Of a stretch of 64,000 nt of DNA, positions 57,435 to 64,000 are shown in pieces. This DNA comes from Trileptium ribeirensis (taxonomy: Eukaryota; Nematoda; Enoplea; Enoplida; Thoracostomopsidae), in the NCBI GenBank assembly GCA_030248225.1, contig JASANE010016380.1, forward strand, positions 1-64,000. The letters run 5' to 3'. Position 1 is the stretch's first letter. Each line of letters starts with the position of its first letter. A program made the position numbers and the translations under genes. The notes beneath the pieces were generated by a model, which was not told where the DNA came from, did not search any database, and was given only the letters and a program-made list of their open reading frames with translations.

Positions 57435-57648
57435 TATGTATTATTTCTCGTGGACCTTTTCAACAAAATTATTTAACATTTTATCTTGCGATTCCTTTAG
57501 GTCTGCTATCTTGCATAAATTCATGGAAAAATTAAAAATAAACATAGTCACGATCCCGAAAAATCTTCTGTCATTTAAAAGAACTCCGCAACGAGTTGGG
57601 TAGCCTGCCTTCATATTAAGATTATATATTCAGTTTAATAAAATAGCC

Positions 57649-58570
57649 GTGAAGTTGTGCGACAATGGTCCGTCTTCACAGCCCCCACATTATAAAACGA
57701 TTGCTTCAATTAATAAAAGACTAAATCTAGCTGGTTCCGCAGCTGACCTGCCTCAAACAGGGAGACCGCCGCCCGAGTCTGGTAATGCTACGATAGCTGA
57801 TATCTCTTATCAATATAACAATAGCCCGAGAAACACAATTCGCCGTTGTGCTGTTGATACCGGCATCAGCAAATCGTCGGTTTTACGAATTGTTAAAAGT
57901 CTGGGTTTAAAACTTTTAGACTGACGTTATTTCATTCTCTGAATAAAGTCGATTATGATCGCAAGATTGAGTTTTGTGAAAAATGCTACAGCGATGATAC
58001 GGACTTAGCCGACGAAGTCATTTGATCAGACGAAACTAATTTTAAACTGAACGGGTAACGTAACCGGCATAATCGTGTTTATTGGCATGCATAAAACTCT
58101 CATAACGCCATATAAATGCCTCCTATATGACAGTATTGGTCGGCAAGTGGTCTGGTAGATTTTTAGGCCGTCGTGTTTCCATGGCACTGTGAATGCAGAC
58201 AACTACCTAATGATGCTGCAAAATGAATTTTATCCTAATATTCAACAGTTAATAACTATTGACAGGCGTCACTTTATACAGGATAGCGCGCCTCCTGATT
58301 TTTTAATGGCTGTGCCATTTTTGGACGAAATTTTCCTGACCGTTGGCTGGGGCGCCGAGCCCCTGTCGAATGGCCTGCTTGTTCTCCTGATCTAAACCCT
58401 CCTGACTTTTTTCTGTGTGGGAATATAAAAGCAGAAATCATATAAACGCAAATCACAAACTCTGTTGTGTCTGAAAGAGGCTATATCGGTGGAGCGCAAC
58501 ACAATTCGGAAAGTCTGCCAAAGAGTGCGTTTTCGACAGGAAGAATGCATTTATCTTGGAGGTGCCCAAG
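57649..58570 (+). pseudogene. Tc1/mariner-type (IS630 superfamily) transposase, decayed
   Basis: The N-terminal helix-turn-helix part is open at 57649-57924 (INKRLNLAGSAADLPQTGRPP ... SKSSVLRIVKSLGL). Further on, across several frameshifts and stops, come SDETNFKLNG (first catalytic Asp, preceded by a stop), a VWSASGLV-like stretch, FHGTVNADNYLMMLQNEFYP, QDSAPPDF (second acid site) and EWPACSPDLNPPDFFLCG (third acid site), ending with ECIYLEG near 58560. The order matches a DDE_3 mariner-like enzyme of about 340 residues. At least five lesions, so inactive. I did not find the terminal repeats. Confidence 0.8.
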
Positions 58571-58959
58571 TTCGGACATAGTGTAAGTCTTATTCATCAA
58601 AAACCAAACTTATATATGAAAGTACGTGCATATCAAAACGCTTTTAGATATGTACATTATTTGGTTAGCTGGGTCACTTTAATGCTGGGGCGTTACTTAT
58701 GGGACACCCTGTATAGTGCTCAGTTATATATATTAAAACAATACAAAGAAATAGCGAGTTAAATACAACACACTAATAGGTAAACAGAAGGCGGTGAACA
58801 CATCCAGTTACATTTGATTCAAAGGTGTCTCTCAAATTCAAGTAAATTTAGTAGTCTATGTAAATTAGTTTTAGGAGTTTAAGAAACTTTAGCTCTAAAG
58901 TGCGGCCTCTAAAACTAGTATGTGATTGCCGAAAACATCATCTATCTTTAAATCGATGT

Positions 58960-59285
58960 CTTTATGCCAACATTTAGAAGCTGTTTGTAAATCGAAATAG
59001 AGATGTCGCTCCTTCAACGTCATTAATGATGAATATTGATAAGGTGAGATACGTATGATCTTGATGCAATACCTGCCTTGCCATATAGTCTACGAGTGAA
59101 ATACCATTGCACACACTCCATAGGATCGATATCATTTTTAAGTGGCACGGTGAGCAAACTTGGGTCGAATACTCGTGTCGACACGATATACGTAAGCTGA
59201 GTAAGTGCGCACAAGGATTGTTATGTTGTTTGTTAAAAGCATAGAAATCGTATATTTATTCTTCGATAAGCTTTTTGCAAATATG
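58960..59285 (-). pseudogene. CR1-type RT C-terminal fragment (minus strand)
   Basis: On the minus strand it reads KAYRRINIRFLCF, then a stretch equivalent to the ILEYSSVWSP region, then DIDPMECVQWYFTRRLYGKAGI. These match, in order, the tail of the RT at 53740-54060 and the copy at 59530. Frames are broken; no active product. Confidence 0.65.
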
Positions 59286-59529
59286 CGTGCAGTGTGTTGA
59301 AGATTTAAGGCCTTTTATTATAGTGTCACAAAACAAAACTGACTGAAAATCAACTGACGGGAGAAATTTATTGTTAAGTTCTTAATGCACGCCGGGGTTA
59401 TTTTGTCCTAGATGCAGAATGCAGCACTTTGATTGTAAAATGTTTAACTGCTACATTTACTAACTTCGGTGTTACGATAAGCAGTGATCTAAAACTCACT
59501 ATAATGTCATTGTCGCTAAAGCTTATCGA

Positions 59530-60390
59530 GTAATTAATATGATATTTCAATGTTTTTGAATAGTGATCAGGAATCAATAAGGACATCCTATTTATCATAC
59601 GTCCGCCCGATTATAGAATACTGTAGCCAAGTCTGGTCACCGTGCCATTTGTTGGAAATTGACCAGATGGAAAAGGTTCAGCAGTATTTCGCACGTAGAT
59701 TAGCGGCCAGAATGGGGATTCAGGAAATGTCTTATAGTGAAAGATTGGAATATTTTAGATTAAAACCTATGTCGTTTGCAACACGACATAATCCTAATAT
59801 TTAAATGTATTAACAATGAGATTAATTGCTGCGAAAACTTGTTTGTAATACACAAACACGCGCGACCATCGGAAAAAGCTGCTCAAGCCAAAGTTTCGCT
59901 CTAACTTGTTAAAACATAGCTTCGCTGTTAGAACAGTTCATGTATGGAACAAGTTACCCAGTTTTATTAATTCTGAGCCCTTAATCGAAGCACAGGACTC
60001 TATAAAATTAAAAAACCTTGAACATGCTTAATTTAATCCAATTCTTGCAATTCAAAAGAAACCTTTAGAAATAAAAGTGATATTTACTCCCTTGCAACAG
60101 CCTTTGTGCTTAACGATAAATTACATTCCCATCTCTTCAGCCGGATATGAGGAAATCCCTTTCTGGCTGTAAACCAGTTTATTAACCTATGCCTTGCACG
60201 TATAACTTTGTTTGTAAATATATCGTTTGTTGTACATATATTTTTGTTAACTAGTACACTGGCAGTTGGTAAGCCATTGCCTAAGTTTCGAGCTCGCTAT
60301 GACGGCCTTAACGCCCGATGAAAACATCGTTACGCTGACTTTACCAGTTACTAGTATGTGTATGGTTAATAAACGATTTTGTTTGTTTGT
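59530..60390 (+). pseudogene. CR1-type RT C-terminal fragment and 3' end
   Basis: 59550-59804 encodes SYVRPIIEYCSQVWSPCHLLEIDQMEKVQQYFARRL and YSERLEYFRLKPM, the C-terminal extension of CR1-type RTs. Decayed frames continue to about 60035 (HSFAVRTVHVWNKLPSFIN). The 3' untranslated part includes GCCATTGCCTAAG and ends with GGTTAATAAACGATTTTG and a short (TTTG)n run near 60390. 5'-truncated and inactive. Confidence 0.8.
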
Positions 60391-60697
60391 TTGTAAATCA
60401 GCCCATGCTTCGGCTGAGTTAAGAGAATGCTGAATATAACTGAAGTTCTTCTGCACTTGAATTTCCGGCGCAGTTATACAATTTCACTTGTCAGCAAAGA
60501 TATTAGTTAATACATTACATGCAATATCATTTATATACATAAACAGTATTGGAGAAATCATACTCCCAGTTGCTGCAATTAAGCCATGAAGAACAAGTTA
60601 TGTTAATAAACGCATATTTGACTGAAAGTTGAGTAAATTCATCCAACATTCAGTCAAATCAACAGAACAAAAAATGACTCCGAATATAAAAATTCAG
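60391..60697. other. No gene recognised
   Basis: Short non-coding interval before a tRNA-like segment. Confidence 0.5.
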
Positions 60698-60772
60698 GTG
60701 CCGGCGGGAGATGAACACGTATATACCTTTTGGACTGGTATGACAGGACAGCGCGCTAGACCACCCGGCCGC
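60698..60772 (-). repeat. tRNA-like segment (minus strand)
   Basis: The minus strand reads GCGGCCGGGTGGTCTAGCGC near its start, resembling a tRNA D-arm/A box, and GTGTTCATCTCCCGCCGGCA near its end, resembling a T-arm/B box and acceptor strand. The spacing (about 75 bases) suits a tRNA. Acceptor pairing is imperfect, so a SINE head or pseudogene is likely. Confidence 0.42.
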
Positions 60773-61194
60773 TTTTAACAAACGTCTTTGATTACACTGA
60801 GCGATATTTGAACTGTGGTGCGAGTTTCCCAAACAGGTTTGAAACTCTTCAAATTTTTTAGATTTAGTAATTCAGCGCGGGTAGAAAGCAATTAAGTGCA
60901 ACAAACCGGACCAACGAGACAGCAATAAAACACCGAACGGTAGCAAACCGAATTTCGCAGTTAGAGTTAGCAAAACGGTTATAAAACCACTACACATTTG
61001 GAAAGAATGATTTAGATCACCCTTTACATTTTAGCCCTTGTGTTCTTCTAGTTTGTTCAAACAGTGGGAAAACCATAGTGATTGTTTAGTGTACTCAAAG
61101 GTGACGCACAGTTAGGCACAGGAACAATTTAGGGTTGCTTTATCTAGGGTGAACCCAACGATAAATTTATATGTTAACAAAAGCATTAGTATTA

Positions 61195-61702
61195 TGCGGA
61201 GTTCGCGTTATAGTGTCTCCGCTGTCTGGAACTTTTGTCCCCCTGTAGGCGGGACCCTACCGTATAGACAGTCAGGGTGATACCCATACAGTAAATCAAT
61301 TGCCGAGGGTGTACGACACAACTTTAGCTACTAGATTTTTTCTTGACAGTGTCGTACATACGCTTCGCTACCGATTTGGCGCGAATTAACTATAACGGAC
61401 AAAGTCTATGACTAGTGCGGTTTATTAGTCAACCGTCCTGTGTAGTGTTTTCTAAATCCTCGATTCTTGTATCTAGGCCATATAGACGTTGATCAAATCA
61501 GTCCGAAAACGATCAATAAAACTGTCAAAAGAGACGGTGTGCCTCACACTGTCGAGAAATGGCAATACCCCTAACTAGCTACTTTTGAAAAAATATATTA
61601 AAAACATGGGACGTCTAAGACACCGTGTTGTCGACAGTGTGCCTGACACTGTGTGGTGTACATAGGCTCCAAACGTAGGGATATTATAACGTGAACACCG
61701 CA
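61195..61702. mobile_element. Harbinger-type MITE, copy C
   Basis: A 508 bp element related to copies A and B. The ends are TGCGGAGTTCGCGTTATAGT and the near-complement of GTGAACACCGCA. TTA occurs at 61192-61194 and 61703-61705. It is the most diverged in its terminal repeats, so probably the oldest of the three. Non-coding. Confidence 0.87.
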
Positions 61703-61705
61703 TTA

Positions 61706-64000
61706 TGTTGGATTTAAGTACAAAAACTGTATAGCAATTTACACTCAAGCTTCCGTCTCAGCGAAAACAAACCTGGAAAACAAAGGTATAATGTATAAGT
61801 GGGTTTAGTTGAGGTTCCGGCGTCCCAAAATCATTTAATGGCCGCCCAGATGAACTACAGAAGATCAATATTGGGCCTTATGAAAACTTTAAAAATGTTT
61901 GCTGCTGCATCAGTACAATGAATAAGTGTATAAAAATCAGGTTACAGGTTGTATTTTTGAGCGGGATGACCTGGCCATAAATAAACGAACCTATTTCTTT
62001 TCCGTTATACAGCACTCAAAATACTTCGCAACATAGTTAGAGTAATGTAGATGTAATGTAAGTAACTCGACCACAAGTAAACCCACGAAATGAGGAGGAA
62101 AATGAGAGTGGAAAGTGTATTACACTTTGAATTTACATTTAAAGTTATGAATTAATGTACCAATTTGCACTTAAAGATTCCATTCATATCAGGAGATTGA
62201 ATTTATGCCAAAATATTTCATATTTTTTGTGTGTTCATATTTTTCTAAGGGACACACATAATTATATGACAAGAGTCAATATCAAACATACGTAATGGCA
62301 AAAAAGGGAGTATAAACTATAACTTCAGGACGACAAACTTAAAGTTGTTGTTAAACAGTTGAAGCACTGGTTAACTCCTACGTATTCAGGGCACACACAC
62401 ATTTCTTTCGTTCATGTAGGCTCTCGCTTGGCCGTTTTCAATTTCTTCCCTGTAGCCCTTTGTAAGACCGAACTTTTTAATTTTTGTAACTGTGGAACTA
62501 AACTAAACTAAACCCAGATGAATAAAAATATTGTACTATTTTTATCTGTAAACTTATTGCTACTGCAAAATAGGTTGTAGGATTGAATCGTAAACCACTT
62601 TAGTTGCTGCTAACATACCTGTCACAACAAATGAACCTGGAATTCCTAACAGAGTTCGGTATATCAGTCAATATATAATACGTATTTTAATATGCGGAAT
62701 GTCAAAGGATCGATTTTTGTATCAGTCGTAAATACCATAATTACGAGCCCGAAACTAAAATCATTTTAGAGCCCCTAAGCCATATTTTGACTACTCTGAA
62801 GCTCCGAACGTCCGCCTTTTACCACAAGCCCCAGCTTTTAAATTGCCAATTTACTTTGCTCAATTTTATAAATTACAAAATTTTAAAGAAAAAATTGGGG
62901 AAAGTGGTAAAAATTATGCGAAAAAATTGGGGGACCATGGGAAAAATATTCGGTTATCGCCACCTAACCTATACCCCGGAGCCAACGAATCTTGAACAAC
63001 TATGACATATAAGCGAAATGTCAGTTTACTACTATTTCCATATTAAAAAAGCTTGTAAGGTCTACAATAGCGTTAACCGTTGGGTTAAATAATACACCAT
63101 TCATCAACTTATGCAAGTTAACTAACATCAGATAAACTTTCTGAACTGAGCAGGTATTATAATTATAGCATACAACATAACTTAACCCCTATTACCCAGC
63201 TTGTTAGTTCTAGCTTGTCATAACATTATGCCTACTTATAAAGTAATTATCTTAAAAGTTAAAAGATTTATAAAGCTCATCATAGCACATTTCACCAGAC
63301 GTAAATGATTTCCGGTATATAATTATATCTGACATCCTCGTCACTATATACAATCTACGAGATGGATGATTGTGATAAACAAGTATCGTCGATTAAGTTG
63401 TTGCCGCTCCAAACAAGGTAGACGACGACGCACATCAGTTTAGATAATCAGAGAACCGTCAAATGAAGCCATCCATCGCGGCTAAAAGCAACTAAATCTA
63501 AAATCGGTGGCGACAATATAATAATCTGGTGAAAGTGATAGATAATAAAATATTTACGACAACTAGACAAATCAATATCATATTGATTGAATTCTCTTGA
63601 AAGTAATGTTATGGTTATGTGTTATACATATTCCATAGGTGTATATATTGGGAGGCATGTCACCCCCTAACGGTTGTACTCCCGCTAAGCCATATCATTT
63701 ACATTCTCCCTCCCCGCCCCTGAAGCCGCACACCCGCCCCTCACTACCAAGGAAAATTTTAGCATATATGAGGCAACAAATTTTGTGAACAAAAATCGGA
63801 GAAATTGCAGAAAAATTAATGGGAATGGGGATAATGATTAGTAATTCCTGTCCAAACTACCGCAGCGCACGCACTTCCTGGACACAATTCACACCGTAGA
63901 TGGGCAACGTCAGCTTAAACAGGGTGGGAGGTGGTTCGGGCGGGCGGATGTCCTCTGGGGAGGAAAGTCATGAAATCGAAATTTTCAAAACTTAGAAACC
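61706..64000. other. No gene recognised
   Basis: A short AACTAAACTAAACTAAACCC run near 62490-62510 resembles the simple-repeat tail of a non-LTR element, without a recognisable body. The block at about 63750-63830 resembles the A/T-rich block flanking the palindrome centre (8990-9050). ORFs are short and without motifs. Confidence 0.45.

Overview
This 64 kb window comes from an AT-rich metazoan-type genome. It holds no bacterial operons and no host housekeeping gene that I can recognise. Almost everything supportable is mobile or repetitive: two hAT transposons with ZMYM1-like transposases, three Harbinger-like MITEs with TTA target duplications, a broken mariner-type transposase, CR1- and L2-group non-LTR retrotransposon pieces, an LTR-like element with no pol gene, tRNA-like segments and several satellite arrays. 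The mix of CR1/L2 elements, 2A-like peptides and ZMYM1-like hATs fits an invertebrate animal, probably aquatic. That is an inference, and the species cannot be named from the sequence.

Layout. Positions 1-17830 form one giant imperfect palindrome: left arm 1-8810, spacer 8811-8988, right arm 8989-17830. Each arm carries the same three tandem arrays (units of about 92, 152 and 103 bp) in mirror order. The left arm is visibly rougher, so a fold-back assembly or read artefact must be considered alongside a real palindrome. From 18500 to 21000 lie two more arrays (about 80 bp and 73 bp units), the first split by a MITE. 21000-30400 is mostly featureless, with a second MITE, a 213 bp duplication, a microsatellite and a fold-back element. 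hAT element 1 occupies 30385-34936. Its transposase gene has two exons and an in-frame loss of the central region. hAT element 2 occupies 36755-39546, has an exact 8 bp target duplication, and its gene is broken.

42066-45442 is an unusual cassette. It holds a three-pass membrane ORF, then a reading frame that opens with a 2A-type ribosome-skipping motif, runs through an IMPACT/UPF0029-like domain (with frameshifts) and a membrane segment, and ends at a second 2A-like motif. Inverted copies of one L2-type 3' end flank it. 46286-49669 is bounded by two 322 bp direct repeats in which I see no difference. It encodes, on the minus strand, a 729-residue protein combining a NADAR-like domain with an SGNH-hydrolase-like domain that has lost its catalytic blocks, and there is no reverse transcriptase. 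Next comes a 324-base run without a single T (49897-50220), then a CR1-type retrotransposon (50360 to about 54610) with a PHD-finger ORF1 and a decayed endonuclease/RT ORF2. The rest holds RT fragments on both strands, a dead mariner-like transposase, tRNA-like segments and a third MITE.

No host pathway can be reconstructed. The genes act only as parts of their own elements. The best candidates for something undescribed are the 2A-IMPACT-2A cassette and the NADAR-SGNH element.
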